Of a DNA stretch of 64,000 bases, positions 27,377-37,833 are shown one piece after another; position 1 is the stretch's first letter; every line of letters begins with the position of its first letter. The notes under the pieces are model-generated. The model was not told the origin of the DNA. It worked only from the letters and a program-made list of their open reading frames with translations, and ran no database searches. Origin of the DNA: a virus; IMG/VR virus record IMGVR_UViG_3300049043_000164, positions 1 to 64,000 of that record, one strand, 5' to 3'. The translations under genes were made by a program, and so were the position numbers.

Positions 27377-27841
27377 TCAAATATCTTCCTGCACCCAGGG
27401 GGTAATACCGATCATCACCCTGAAAAGGCTGTATTGACTAAAGGTGTTATAGAGATCCGATTGAGAAGACGTTACATGTCCTACAAACGGATAAAAAACT
27501 TCTTGTTGATTATTAATTAAGAAAGTTTCAGGTACGCTATCAGCCTGGAAAATAGAGCGTCCCTCAATTGGAATTAAATTCAAGTCATAACAAGAAATCT
27601 GTACATATTTAGAACGATCACCATCTTTGGTCAAAATAATCCAGGCTGGAGAAGTGATTTCAACAGAAAACCAATGATTATATGAGCCACCTCCAAAACC
27701 GTTTTCTTGTACTTGATATGTTGCTTGTAATGTTCCTTGTAAATAACGCAAAGAAGTTTCGCTAAAAGTACCTAGCAAAAGAGGATTGTTTACAGTTCTT
27801 TGACGTTGAGAAACAGAAGAGCGAGGGCTGACTCGTGCCAT
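27377..27841 (-). CDS. Hypothetical virion-like protein
   Basis: 154 aa: ARVSPRSSVSQRQRTVNNPL, LLGTFSETSLRYLQGTLQAT, then a beta-rich domain SYNHWFSVEITSPAWIILTK and FSQYSLFRVMIGITPWVQED. The C-terminal part resembles small carbohydrate-binding or jelly-roll folds in style only. Function unknown. Confidence 0.5.
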   Translation of the reverse strand: MARVSPRSSVSQRQRTVNNPLLLGTFSETSLRYLQGTLQATYQVQENGFGGGSYNHWFSVEITSPAWIILTKDGDRSKYVQISCYDLNLIPIEGRSIFQADSVPETFLINNQQEVFYPFVGHVTSSQSDLYNTFSQYSLFRVMIGITPWVQEDI

Positions 27842-27865
27842 TTATCTATCTACTTTTTTTCTATT

Positions 27866-28504
27866 TTACTCCTCAACTTCTTTTAGTTTTTTATTGTGTT
27901 GTGGATTAGTTATAAGCATTTTAAATTGAGCAGACACTGGCTCGTCAGTTGGTAAATTTAAACGGTCTCGATTGCCAGCCAGCATTAATTTCTCATATTG
28001 AAACTCAGTTGCGAATGGTGAGATTGACTTAGGTGGATTGGCTTGGTTCCAAGCAGACTTCATATGAAGTGGATTGAAGCACTTGGGGTTCTTACACGTT
28101 CTTGTCACCCATGTGCTACCCACGTCCCCCCAGGCACACTGGTAGATCAACTTGTGAACGTTGACGTACTCCGTGAAGCGTTCAGTGTACAGGGATCTAT
28201 AGGACGGAAAGGTAATCCTACTCTTTTTCCCCTCGACCTCCCAGCACTTATCAAATGAACCCTGGGGGATACTCCTCCAGAGAGTCTCGTACCTGATCTT
28301 GTAGTCGCGATGTAGGTAGTTGACATCAAAACCGCAAATGTTGGTTTGGATTTTAAGAGCACCGTGATAGCACCAGTGCTTTTTTGTATCACGGATTACA
28401 TGACCATGGGCACACGGGAACCCTCGATAGTAGTTCAAACGATCTAGTTGCTCAATGTCCAGCTCATTAATGTTTGGGACGTAACGAAATAAGAGTTTCA
28501 ACAT
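27866..28504 (-). CDS. Zinc-binding HNH endonuclease
   Basis: About 212 aa. The N-terminus has PCAHGHVIRDTKKHWCYHGA; the C-terminal block VHKLIYQCAWGDVGSTWVTR, TCKNPKCFNPLHMKSAW is the zinc-binding homing-endonuclease signature (HrlvY...C.NP.CvNP.HL). Start chosen at ATG 28504 rather than an upstream TTG. Free-standing between virion-like genes and a glycosyltransferase. Confidence 0.75.
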   Translation of the reverse strand: MLKLLFRYVPNINELDIEQLDRLNYYRGFPCAHGHVIRDTKKHWCYHGALKIQTNICGFDVNYLHRDYKIRYETLWRSIPQGSFDKCWEVEGKKSRITFPSYRSLYTERFTEYVNVHKLIYQCAWGDVGSTWVTRTCKNPKCFNPLHMKSAWNQANPPKSISPFATEFQYEKLMLAGNRDRLNLPTDEPVSAQFKMLITNPQHNKKLKEVEE

Positions 28505-28718
28505 GAGACTCAATTGTGACGGACGGAAAGGTTTTGGTAGGACTTCGTCAGGAGTTTGACGAGAATACCCCCCTTTAATTTCTTTTTGTAGCAGGTGAAC
28601 GATTTAGTCCAATTGTACACAGAGTGTGTGTACATTCGCCATAAAACGTTCACGTATGTAAGGGTTGTTTGGAGGGGGGGTCAAGTAGCCCAATTCCCCC
28701 AAAGTCCACCCTTTCCCA

Positions 28719-28800
28719 ACCAACCATCCCTGGTAAAAATCCCCAAAACCCTTGCCACCACTACATTTTGGTGATGGGGCCGGTCTTGGGGATGGGTGGT
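28719..28800 (-). terminator. Large imperfect inverted repeat after the glycosyltransferase gene
   Basis: ACCAACCATCCC (28719-28730) pairs with GGGATGGGTGGT (28789-28800) with one mismatch, enclosing a second stem (TCCCCAA/TTGGGGA) and a CACCA/TGGTG hairpin. It lies in the 318-bp gap between two minus-strand genes. Probably a terminator or RNA-stabilising structure; the rest of the gap (28514-28718) shows short GC-rich runs only. Confidence 0.55.
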
Positions 28801-28821
28801 AGGACTTTGGTTAAAGAAAAG

Positions 28822-30081
28822 TTAAGCAGTTTTCTTCCCTTTCCTTTTCTTATTCTTCTTCTCAATTGCGACAGGTGAGACTTCCTTCTGCTCTAGTTCA
28901 TATGTATTAGAAAGTACATCTTGAAACACCTTGTGGAATTCAGCGGCAACGGTGTCCCACTGGAAGGCAACGTCCGTAGCCCTCTCGTAGCACTTCTCAG
29001 CCGTCTGAAGCAGCTCTTCAGGGCTTTCGTACAGGTTCAGCCAGAATCTCGGCTAGGTGGGCATCAGAGGGGCACGGCATCTCCCTGGCAAAATTCACGT
29101 CCACATCCACGTGGTCGCATCGAATCAGCTTCCCGTAGCCCTCAAAAATCTCTTTACAGGACGTATGGTCTGGTACCACCTGAGCCACCCTGCAGGCAGC
29201 GTGCTCAAAGTTGACCAGCCCCCAGCCCTCCCCTTTACACGTATTGACACCAACGTCAACAGAGTTATAAATCGTGTTAAGCAGCTCAACCTCAACAGCA
29301 GAGGATTAGGCGTCTGGGCAGTCATAATGATCCTTCCGTTGGGATCAAGTCCCCTACGTACCATTTCCCTACCAAACACCTGCATCACATCCCAACCCTG
29401 ATCCTTAGTTCCCATATGCAAATACAACTTTGCATTAGGCCTTTCTTTTGCAAACTCAGCAAACGCAGAAATAGTAATATCAATCCTCTTCCTGAACTGA
29501 TTCCTATTTCCATTAAAAACAATAAAGTCTTCCTCCTTCAGGCCCAACTCCTTTCGGCACTGCACCTTATCCTTGGGATAAAACTGACCATCAGTAATCC
29601 CATGGGGATAACAGTAATTGGTTTACGAATACCACCCTTAATAAATTCATACGCACCAAATTCCGTATAGGAAATCAATGCATCCCATTCATTAGCGGTA
29701 TCGCTGATACCCCAACCCATCCATACGAGTCCATGGGACAGTAGCCAACAAACTTAAACAGACCAGCCTTATGCAAATCCTGGATGCGTCGGTACTGTTC
29801 ATTAACAATCCAGATGTCATTAATAGTGAAGATAACATCAGGCTTTTCGCCTTCCACTACTTCACGAATACGGTCCTCTCCAAACGGAGCCTGCTGAAAC
29901 CTATTGGTAGCCGGAAAGATTTTGTACGTATTCTGAAGAGGATGTGGTCACCATGCCAATTGCATCCCGACACAACCACTTCATATTCTTCTTTAATTCG
30001 CTCAAGAACATTTTCTGTTACACGAGCAAATCCAGTGCGAGCGATAATATCGCCAATCCACAAAAGCTTTGGTTTAGTCAT
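28822..30081 (-). CDS. Glycosyltransferase (GT4-like), frameshifted
   Basis: Joined product of about 415 aa: TKPKLLWIGDIIARTGFARV, TENVLERIKEEYEVVVSGCN, VIFTINDIWIVNEQYRRIQD, GYCPMDSYGW, YTEFGAYEFIKGGIRKPITV, then IVFNGNRNQFRKRIDITISA, MGTKDQGWD. This is the GT-B fold order with the RKR donor-site region of GT4 enzymes. At least four frame changes. It probably decorates host or phage glycans or modifies DNA; acceptor unknown. Basic Lys-rich tail (KKNKKRKGKK). Confidence 0.75.
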
Positions 30082-30176
30082 TGGAAAATCAGAACTTGTC
30101 CGATTATATCCAATTAATCAATGAATGCTTTCCTTAATTGATCTAGTGATTTCCCTCTCTATAAAACTTTCCGCCC

Positions 30177-30476
30177 TCAACTCTTTTTCAATAATGCTTT
30201 AATTCCTTCCGTATCCGTCCTGGAATTACAAGTATAAAAATCAATTGCCGCATACCGTTCATCTGGCCAAGTATGAATGGAAGCGTGTGATTCTGCTAGT
30301 AGTACCAACAAAGTTACCCCCTGTGGTTGAAACCGATGACCAACAACCTGAAGCACTGTTGCTCTAGACAACACCAATGCCTGGGTCAACACATCAACCA
30401 ACTTTTCATAATCATCCAAGACACCTGGATCACATTGATAAAGGTCCAGAATCAAGTGGCGACCCGTATTGTTCAT
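30177..30476 (-). CDS. speD: S-adenosylmethionine decarboxylase proenzyme
   Basis: 99 aa, intact, a little shorter than typical SpeD-2 enzymes. GRHLILDLYQCDP at the N-terminus; the self-cleavage site LLAESHASIHTWPDERYAAI, where the Ser after Glu becomes the pyruvoyl group; then DFYTCN with the conserved Cys. It makes decarboxylated SAM for spermidine synthesis. Cyanophages are known to carry speD as an auxiliary metabolic gene. Its start overlaps the 3' end of the primase-helicase frame. Confidence 0.92.
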   Translation of the reverse strand: MNNTGRHLILDLYQCDPGVLDDYEKLVDVLTQALVLSRATVLQVVGHRFQPQGVTLLVLLAESHASIHTWPDERYAAIDFYTCNSRTDTEGIKALLKKS

Positions 30477-33124
30477 CAGTTTCTAGTACAGTTTCTTGAT
30501 CTTCAATTCTCGCATCTCTATTCACAGAAATCTTTACGCCATATTCAATTTCATACTTTTGTTTATCAGATGCAACCGTCACAATACTTGGGTAATTGTC
30601 GTACTTTCCATCCGATTCGCGAACGGCCACATTAAAGAACAACAACCCCTTGCTATTCCTCCTATTAAATACGTTCAAGCTCAACTGGTTTCTGCAGATA
30701 TCAAGGAACACAACCTCAAACCTACTTCTACTCATGGAATGAACGTTACACCGCTTACAGAATTCGGCATAGCTTGCGTACAGCCAGCGCGTATGGTTGT
30801 CATATGACTGGTTATTGGAGCTACCAGTCAAAAAACCAATGCATGACTTAACGCCCGGATCATACACAATCTTGTGTTCCATCCAATCAAGGATTGGGTT
30901 TGATCTTAGGTTCTGAACGTGCGCATACTTACCAAAGAACTCAACCTTCTTATTGGTTTCCATCAGGTATTCCCTCATCTCATCTTCACTCATATCCAAT
31001 AACCAATTAACCAGTCCTGGTAACAGCGGTGCAAACTCACCTTGCGGCTCACCTTTCGTGTTGAATTTAATGAGTTCTTTCTGTTCTTTTTGTGATCCAG
31101 TAAAAGGACGATCGAATGGAATCGTCAGTCGCCGCCTGGGCCAAACCAGAGGTGTAGTCTGTTGTCTGAATAGCTTCGTTGGCAGTAATCATTACCAACC
31201 CTTTGAATTGAAATGGTTCATTATTTTCGTGCTGATACTTACGTTCAGAACGAATCCAGTCGTTACCAGTGATTGCTTTCAATCTTGAAACAGAACCACC
31301 CCAACGATCTGCATCCTGGAACAGCAACAGCTTTTTACCCATGTAACCAGCGGCTTCAAACCTATTCTTCTCCAAGTTCTCAAAGTCAGTTGAGTACACA
31401 TTCCTCTTACCAACCAAAGCAACGGCCAGGTTTGCATCAGTTGACTTACCAGATTTACCTGGACCAACAATCTCAAGAAACTTTTGCAGCTCATAACGAC
31501 CCAATAATGTGGCTCTTAACCAAGCCCTGAGTACCTGAGCACGTTGCCAGTTGTTGTATTGAGTGTGTTTTAACCAAACAACAATATCTTCACAGGTAGC
31601 CGCAGGATCATAGTCATATGGCATTTGCTGAGTCATGTACTTTTCCCTCTTAAAAGGAAGAAGCTCCCTAGTCTCAACATTCAAAAGACCATTAGTAAAC
31701 AGACAGGAGATCACCACCTTCATACCAGCCGTTAAAACAAAGTGCTGATTGAAGATGTTCACTCATATCAGTCATTAACCTGGAACTAAAAACCCGATAG
31801 GCAACAAGTCACCAGACTCTTTAATCTCTTTCAACTTGTCACGAATATCACCAAGAATCTCAACTTTCTGCATGGGAGACCAAAGCCCCTTTCCTTCTTT
31901 CTCGTAAAGAAAAAATTGACCATGAGGAAGGCTATACAAAAGGTTTCCCCTATACATCTGAAGCAACAAATCTGCAATAACATCAGATGATGCGTTGCGA
32001 GTTACGTTGCTTCCATCTTTTCCCTTCTTGCTTTTTGTCTTTGTCTGAATATTTACATCTGCCCTTTTCAGCTCAACTAATTCACGTTCTGGTTCAATGG
32101 TGAGTTCCATGTCTTCTTCAATTTCCTCAAGGACTTTAGATACGTGTTCAAGTGTTTCATCATCAACGTTCATCGCCTTATAGTTCTCACTTGGCTTCCA
32201 CCCATTCTCTTTAGCAACATGAATTAGAGATCCAATACTTCTACCACCACCCTTTGAAAAAGATTGCCACCTTCTCTGACATTCCCCTGGTTTGTACTTA
32301 TCACTCTGCTTGGACCAATCATCCCAAACATCAAGAAGAGATTCATCTAGTTCATGGAGAGCCTGGCCCGCCATAATCCAAATATCGTAATCATCTGCAG
32401 CTTCTGGAGGCATAGCCCACGTTGCTTCAACAGCAAGTTGCATATCCCTTCAAGTGAAATACGAGTATTGATTGCAAACCCCTGGGCCGACAACCCTACC
32501 CTGCTCAGTGGAAGGCTTACCTTGCTTTTTATTCTTTTCTTTAATTCCTTCAAGAATCCAAGCGGGTAAATAAGGAATACTTAGCACCCACTCAAATCCC
32601 AATCCTTCAGGCGTGTAGTAACCATCAGTCTCAGGATGAGATCCCATCAAGTACACCTTGGTGCTTCTGCCAAAGAATCTCAAGTCTTTCCTTTTCTACT
32701 GATGCATGCCATACGTATTTATTACGTACAAAGTGGCCCCAATCTTTTTTATTGATTCGATATAAGCGACGTTCCCTACCTCTCTTGCCGCTGCAAATTG
32801 TCAAAGTAGATGGAAGTGCCTGGTCAAATTGATACCCCGAAACCTCTTCCACCAACTGGTAAACACTAGATCCGTCAACGTCAACCCAAACGTAACCATA
32901 TGGTTCGGTTGTAGCAAGGACCTGAAATAAGACCAACAGCTCTACACTCTCCCCTGAATCTCATTTGCAATATCTTCTGGAGTACAGGGCTTGTTCTGCC
33001 AACCAGTCAAATATGGATTTTTATTCTCCCCCAACGGAGTAAGAGGCCATTCGATCGGGATCCACTGGAGGTTAATTTCACCTGGCTTCAAGGTCAGTAA
33101 ATTTGCACTAGTCACAACAAACAC
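30430..33124 (-). CDS. D5-like primase-polymerase/helicase, multiply frameshifted
   Basis: Joined product of about 890 aa. N-terminus WPLTPLGENKNPYLTGWQNK, then primase-polymerase motif I in YGYVWVDVDGSSVY, motif II in YLMGSHPETDGYY, then FEWVLSIPYLPAWILEGI. The middle is a D5-type linker; the helicase has Walker A GPGKSGKST, Walker B KLLLFQDAD and sensor LVMITANEAIQTTDY. The C-terminus carries a domain after YDNHTRWLYASYAEFCKRC. A replicative primase-helicase. Frame changes near 32930, 32680, 32450, 31770 and 31130. Confidence 0.85.
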
Positions 33125-33145
33125 TCCAGATTCCCTACCTTAACT

Positions 33146-33298
33146 CTAAATTTTTTCTGGAAATTGCGCCTCTTTAACTAGTTCATAAGCATGAAGGTGC
33201 ATTGGCGATGGGAGAAGAAGACAATCCCCTCTTCCGCATTATTCATGCGGAAAACAAAGGTCTTGCATCCACTCCCCGACCGAGACCGGAATCTCCAT
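33146..33298 (-). CDS. Small hypothetical protein, frameshifted
   Basis: ATG 33298 (MEIPVSVGEWMQ), then CKTFVFRMNNAEEG, then HAYELVKEAQFPEKI in three frames. About 50 residues. Coding character is only moderate. Confidence 0.3.
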
Positions 33299-33367
33299 GA
33301 GAGTGAGGTTGTATTTCTTTTATCCTAATGTCCCCAACCCTGAACAATTCTTATCACTTTCCAAAGA

Positions 33368-33668
33368 TCAGTTGGTCTCATTAGACCTGTCCTGTTCATT
33401 ACTTTTTTTTACATTTTCTTCTTCAACTACCCATTTAGCCGCCAATCTCATTTCACCACCAAGCAAGCGAGACTCTCCTGTCTGCAACTCTTCATTTACC
33501 GGCTTCTCCTGGTAGACGGGCCTCAAATCTTTCTTTCCGTTCAATCTCAGTCTCTACTTGTGTTTGCCATTCGATCATTTGCAAACGAGCTTTCAGCCTG
33601 GCTTCAAACCAAACTTTCTTCCACCATTTGACTAATTCTTTCCAGATTTCAGATAAGATCGGGGTCAT
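33368..33668 (-). CDS. Small coiled-coil protein, frameshifted
   Basis: ATG 33668: TPILSEIWKELVKWWKKVWF, EARLKARLQMIEWQTQVETE, IERKERFEARLPGEAG, then in a shifted frame NEELQTGESRLLGGEMRLAA, KWVVEEENVKKSNEQDRSNE. Strongly helical, Trp- and charge-rich. It overlaps the end of the exonuclease gene. Function unknown. Confidence 0.45.
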
Positions 33669-34498
33669 AATCACCTACCAACTTAATTTGTTCATAGTAC
33701 TCTTGTACCACCTTCAACCACTTTTCCCTCATAATATTAAGGTGATTCCGAGTAATCAAAAGAGTTGCGTCTTATCTTTCGTTCGAAACAAACAAGGCCC
33801 CCTGCTGGACCCTCATGCCCAAGGTCTGTTCAATTCCCAAGTCGTATGCCCCCAATTGCAAGCAGCACTTGGAAAATTTCATATAACCTGTTAGATTGGC
33901 CCTCCATTCAGGCGACCCTTCTCTAAGTTCTTGGGCCATCGTCTGTAATATGATCCATTCGATGTCTTTAAGTCAGCAAGCGTCGTTGTTACCGGCTACC
34001 CCAATAATATCTGGAGATACCAGACCATGCTCGCCTTCTCCATCACATCCCCGCACCCTTCCCACACCATCTTCCGATAGAGCAAATTTATGTTTTTCCA
34101 ACAAAGGAGTCTCAGCCCAAACTACCTCTTGAAACTGGTCTGAAAATCTGTGGCATCCCAGACCAAAACTCTTTACATTCTTCCGGTACATCAACGAATT
34201 CTTCTTGAGGTAATGTTCCATACATGAGTGGATGGCAGTTCCTCTCTCTGCTGCTGCCTCCTTCATACCTGGATTATATTTTAGACCACATCTCCAACTT
34301 TTTTTTGTTGGCTTCTGATGCAGTGTCGGAAATTATGGTTGTTACTGATGGCGCTGGACCCGTCAGGAACGGAGTATGGTAATGACGTTTACCATTAATT
34401 GTGACCCTGGCTGGCTTTGAGTTTAGTTCTTCAAAAAGTTCCGGCTCTTCTGAGTATCTTTTGTACCAAGGTTCAGTCGGAATATCAGCAACAACCAT
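33649..34498 (-). CDS. RecB/Cas4-like PD-(D/E)XK exonuclease, frameshifted
   Basis: ATG 34498. HYHTPFLTGPAPSVTTIISD, then AAAERGTAIHSCMEHYLKKN (RGtxiHxxiE motif I), then in shifted frames GCDGEGEHGLVSPDIIGVAG and LLDLKTSNGSYYRRWPKN (the D...xK catalytic part). Ends VGDYDPDLI. This is the usual phage RecB-like nuclease placed beside primase genes. Several frame changes between 34270 and 33700. Confidence 0.75.
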
Positions 34499-34577
34499 GA
34501 AAGATTGTGTATATTCCTTATATTTTAATACTTTTCTTTAAGTTTACGCTAGTCTTTAAGCAGTCAACTATATTTGG

Positions 34578-34733
34578 ATGACTTCAAATCTCACTCGTTT
34601 CTACTTAGAACCCGTATCTAATGATGATCCAGAAATTAGCCAGGCTTTTGAAGACGTAGAAACTATTGAAGCCAACGAGTACGAAAAAAATCTCCAACAA
34701 AAAAACATTAATTATATTCGCGTAGATCTGTGA
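34578..34733 (+). CDS. Small acidic protein
   Basis: 51 aa (TSNLTRFYLEPVSNDDPEIS, QAFEDVETIEANEYEKNLQQ). TGATG overlap with the glycosyltransferase start indicates coupling. First plus-strand gene after the divergent 80-bp spacer, where the promoter must lie. Unknown function. Confidence 0.55.
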   Translation: MTSNLTRFYLEPVSNDDPEISQAFEDVETIEANEYEKNLQQKNINYIRVDL

Positions 34734-35579
34734 TGAACACCAAAAACGTTGCTGTTCTTTCGTTGTGGAGAGATAGTTCTTCCTATCTCAAACACTCACT
34801 AGCTCAATTTGAAGCTATGGAAGAATCCCTTCTCAACAAAGGAGTTAATTGCGTATACGCTTTTTTGAAAATGATTCTCAGGACAAGACCCCTCAACTCC
34901 TTCAATCCTGGCTCTCAAAACGCATGGGCTTTGTTATTTCAGAAAGTATTGGTGCCCCCAAGTGGGGAAGTGTAGCATCCTTAGATCGTGTTCATTATCA
35001 AGCAAGGTACAGAAACATCGCTCTTGATTATTTAAATAATTACTATTACTTTGATTACCTCTTAGTCGTAGACAGTGATGTGCACTGGAAACCATCTTTA
35101 ATAATTGATATGATTGACCGCCTGGATTCCAATGAAAACTGGGGCCTGGTTTCACCAAATACCGTACAAAATGTACGTGATTTTATTGAAGATACCGAAC
35201 GCCCTTCTTATTTTGATAGTTGGTCTCTTCTTGATTCCACTGGTCAACAGGCAATGACGTTTGCCGCCAACCCATTTTTAAATCCAGAAGATCGCCAATC
35301 CTGGGACAATCAAAAACCAGTGATTTGTAATAGTGCATTTGGATCAATGGCCATGATCAAAGAAGAAGCACTAGACGATGTGAGTTGGTCTGTTATTAAT
35401 GGTGTAGAGCATTGGGAATTCTGCCGTGGAATCAGGGATAACGGTTATCTAGTCATTGCAGATCCCACACTTCATGCAGAAGTAATCCACAAAAAGAAGT
35501 TGTTCCTCACCCCAGTGTCATTGAGTTACACCGTAATCGACTTAAAGAAGCACAAATGGGAGTTTTTATTAATAAGTAG
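34733..35579 (+). CDS. Glycosyltransferase, DxD type, frameshifted
   Basis: NTKNVAVLSLWRDSSSYLKH, then RFFENDSQDKTPQLLQSWL, RVHYQARYRNIALDYLN, FDYLLVVDSDVHWKPSLI with the DSD metal motif, and NSAFGSMAMIKEEALDD, EHWEFCRGIRDNGYLVIADP. The C-terminus is best read VPHPSVIELHRNRLKEAQMG after a shift near 35500. Same family as the 37821 gene; FENDSxDxT is typical of a group common in cyanophages. Ends 11 bp into the convergent gmd gene. Confidence 0.75.
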
Positions 35580-36610
35580 GAGTATCCCACTCTTGACGTA
35601 AGTCATGTTCAACCATTTCTTCCACAAGCTGATTAAGCGTAGTCCGTGGTTGCCAATCAAGGTCTACTTGAGCTGCACTTGAATCACCTAAAAGCATATC
35701 TACTTCTGCGGGACGGTAATAATCTGGGTTAATACGAACCACAATTTCTTCCAACCGGGGGCAATAACCAACTTCATCAATACCAGACCCCCTCCAAATA
35801 ATAGGAAGATCTGCAGCTTCAAATGCCATTTCACAAAATTTTCTAACACTGGTTTGAATACCAGATGAAATCACATAATCCTTAGCCTTTGGTTGTTGCA
35901 ACATCAAATACATGGCTTCTACATAGTCACGTGCGTGACCCCAATCCCTACGTGCATCAAGATTTCCCAATTCAATACAATCTTGCTTTCCATTGAGCAA
36001 TGCGTGCAACACCCTTCGTAATCTTCCGAGTAACAAACTCTTCTCCTCTCACTGGAGATTCATGATTAAAAAGAATGCCATTACAACCAAATAGCCCATA
36101 ACTTTCTCTATAGTTAACCGTCAACCAATACCCAAACAACTTAGCGACACCATAAGGACTCCTTGGATAGAAGTACGTTGATTCACACTGCGGAACTTCC
36201 TGGACCTTACCAAACATTTCTGATGTAGATGCCTGATAAAACCTGGGCATTTTGTTTGCATTCCTACATGCTTCCAAGATGTTTAGTACTCCTAGTGCAT
36301 TGATATGTGCCGTACTCCCTGGTGATTTAAAGCTGACACCCACATGGCTTTGAGCAGCTAAGTTGTAAACCTCATCTGGACCAAAGGTATCCACTGCCCG
36401 ATGCATAGATGTAGCGTCCATCATGTCTGAATATTCAAACTTAATCCGCTCTGGAATGTAACCATTAAATAGGTATTTCAACTTATTTTTATTCCCTGGA
36501 TTTGCGTTATTCCTTACTAGGCCAAGGACTTCGTATCCCTGATCAAAAAGCAACTTGGAAAGATATGCACCATCTTGGCCAGTAATTCCAGTAATAATTG
36601 CTTTTTTCAT
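35569..36610 (-). CDS. gmd: GDP-mannose 4,6-dehydratase, one frameshift
   Basis: Joined product of about 345 aa. Rossmann motif [16 protein letters not shown], substrate loop [16 protein letters not shown], catalytic [13 protein letters not shown] and [16 protein letters not shown] (YxxxK), [18 protein letters not shown], then [20 protein letters not shown] in the second frame. It converts GDP-mannose to GDP-4-keto-6-deoxymannose, the substrate expected for the divergent ColD-like gene. One frame change near 36010. Confidence 0.93.
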
Positions 36611-36661
36611 GGGAATTATTCTTTATACTGACACTATAACCAAGAATTTATGTGGTGCAGT

Positions 36662-37833
36662 ATGTCAAAATTCAAATGGCCGCTTCAAAAAAATACCATT
36701 GGTTTTGACGAGAAGTGTGCCTTAATCAAATTCATTCTTACCAGCGACCGATTTACCAACGGTCCCAAGTGTCTTCAATTTGAAAAGGAGTGGTCCACCT
36801 GGCAGGGCAGAAAATATTCTTTGTTTGTAAGCAGTGGATCAACTGCCAATGCTCTTCTTTTGGACGCAGTACGAGACTTATATTTCAACAAAAATAAAAA
36901 GTTAAAAATTCTTTGTCCTGCCGTTAACTGGGCAACTAACATCTCAACATTTCGGCAACAGAATCATTCAATTTTCTTTTATGACATTGATTACTCAACC
37001 TACAGCCCAACCTATGAATCCCTTAAACGCTTAAAAGAAGTTGGCTTTGAGCCAGACATTGTGTATGTAACACACATTATGGGGTTTGCCAACAACTTGA
37101 AACAGATTAAACAATATTGGCCTATGGCTTACATCCTGGAAGACTGCTGCGAATCACATGGCGCTCTTAATGAAAACAAAAAGAAAGTAGGGAATGAAGG
37201 ACTTGGTTCAACCTTCTCTTTCTACTTTGGTCACCATATGACCACAATTGAGGGAGGCATGGTCTGTACTGATAATATTGACCTTTACAATTTGATGCGT
37301 GCCAAGCGTTCCCACGGCATGGCCAGAGAGATGCTACCCAAGTATCGCAACCTAGAAGAAGAGCTGGCACCTGACATTGACCCTTCATTTTTATTTCCTA
37401 CCGAAGGATACAACTTTAGAAACACAGAGTTAGGCGCAGTCCTTGGCCTGGTCCAACTTAAAAAACTCAATAGATTTATTGAACAACGCAACCGTAATTA
37501 CACAACGTTCTTCCAGAAGATGGTAGGACATCCCTGGATTAAATACATGCCCAACCCAACTGGAAACAGTGCAATGACATTACCATTCCATTGCAAATCA
37601 GAAAAAACCAAACAGCATCTCAAGGACAAACTCTTTTCTTTGGCGTAGAAACCCGACCGTTTCTTGTTGGTAATTTATTAAGACAACCATTCATGCACGA
37701 TTATCAACAAAATCCTTATCTTCCTAATAGCGAAGAGATTCACACAAATTCTTTTTATATTGGCAACAATCATTTTGTAACTGAATCTCAAATCAATCAC
37801 ATGACAAAGGAGCTTTACCGATGCGTTGCTTAA
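36662..37833 (+). CDS. DegT-family PLP enzyme of the ColD/RfbH dehydrase type, one frameshift
   Basis: ATG 36662, about 390 aa. FTNGPKCLQFEKEWSTWQGR, VSSGSTANALLLDAVRD, ILEDCCESHGAL with the PLP Asp near 161, then TFSFYFGHHMTTIEGGMVCT: the usual Schiff-base Lys is replaced by His (about residue 191-192). That replacement marks GDP-4-keto-6-deoxymannose 3-dehydrase (ColD) and CDP-sugar E1 dehydrases. Divergent from gmd with a 51-bp spacer, so the pair could make a 3,6-dideoxyhexose precursor. One frame change near 37640. Confidence 0.8.

Noticed and set aside
28043-28392. Frames on both strands within the HNH gene at 27866-28504
   Set aside because: The HNH frame has the conserved zinc motifs; the others lack motifs and match GC-rich shadow coding.
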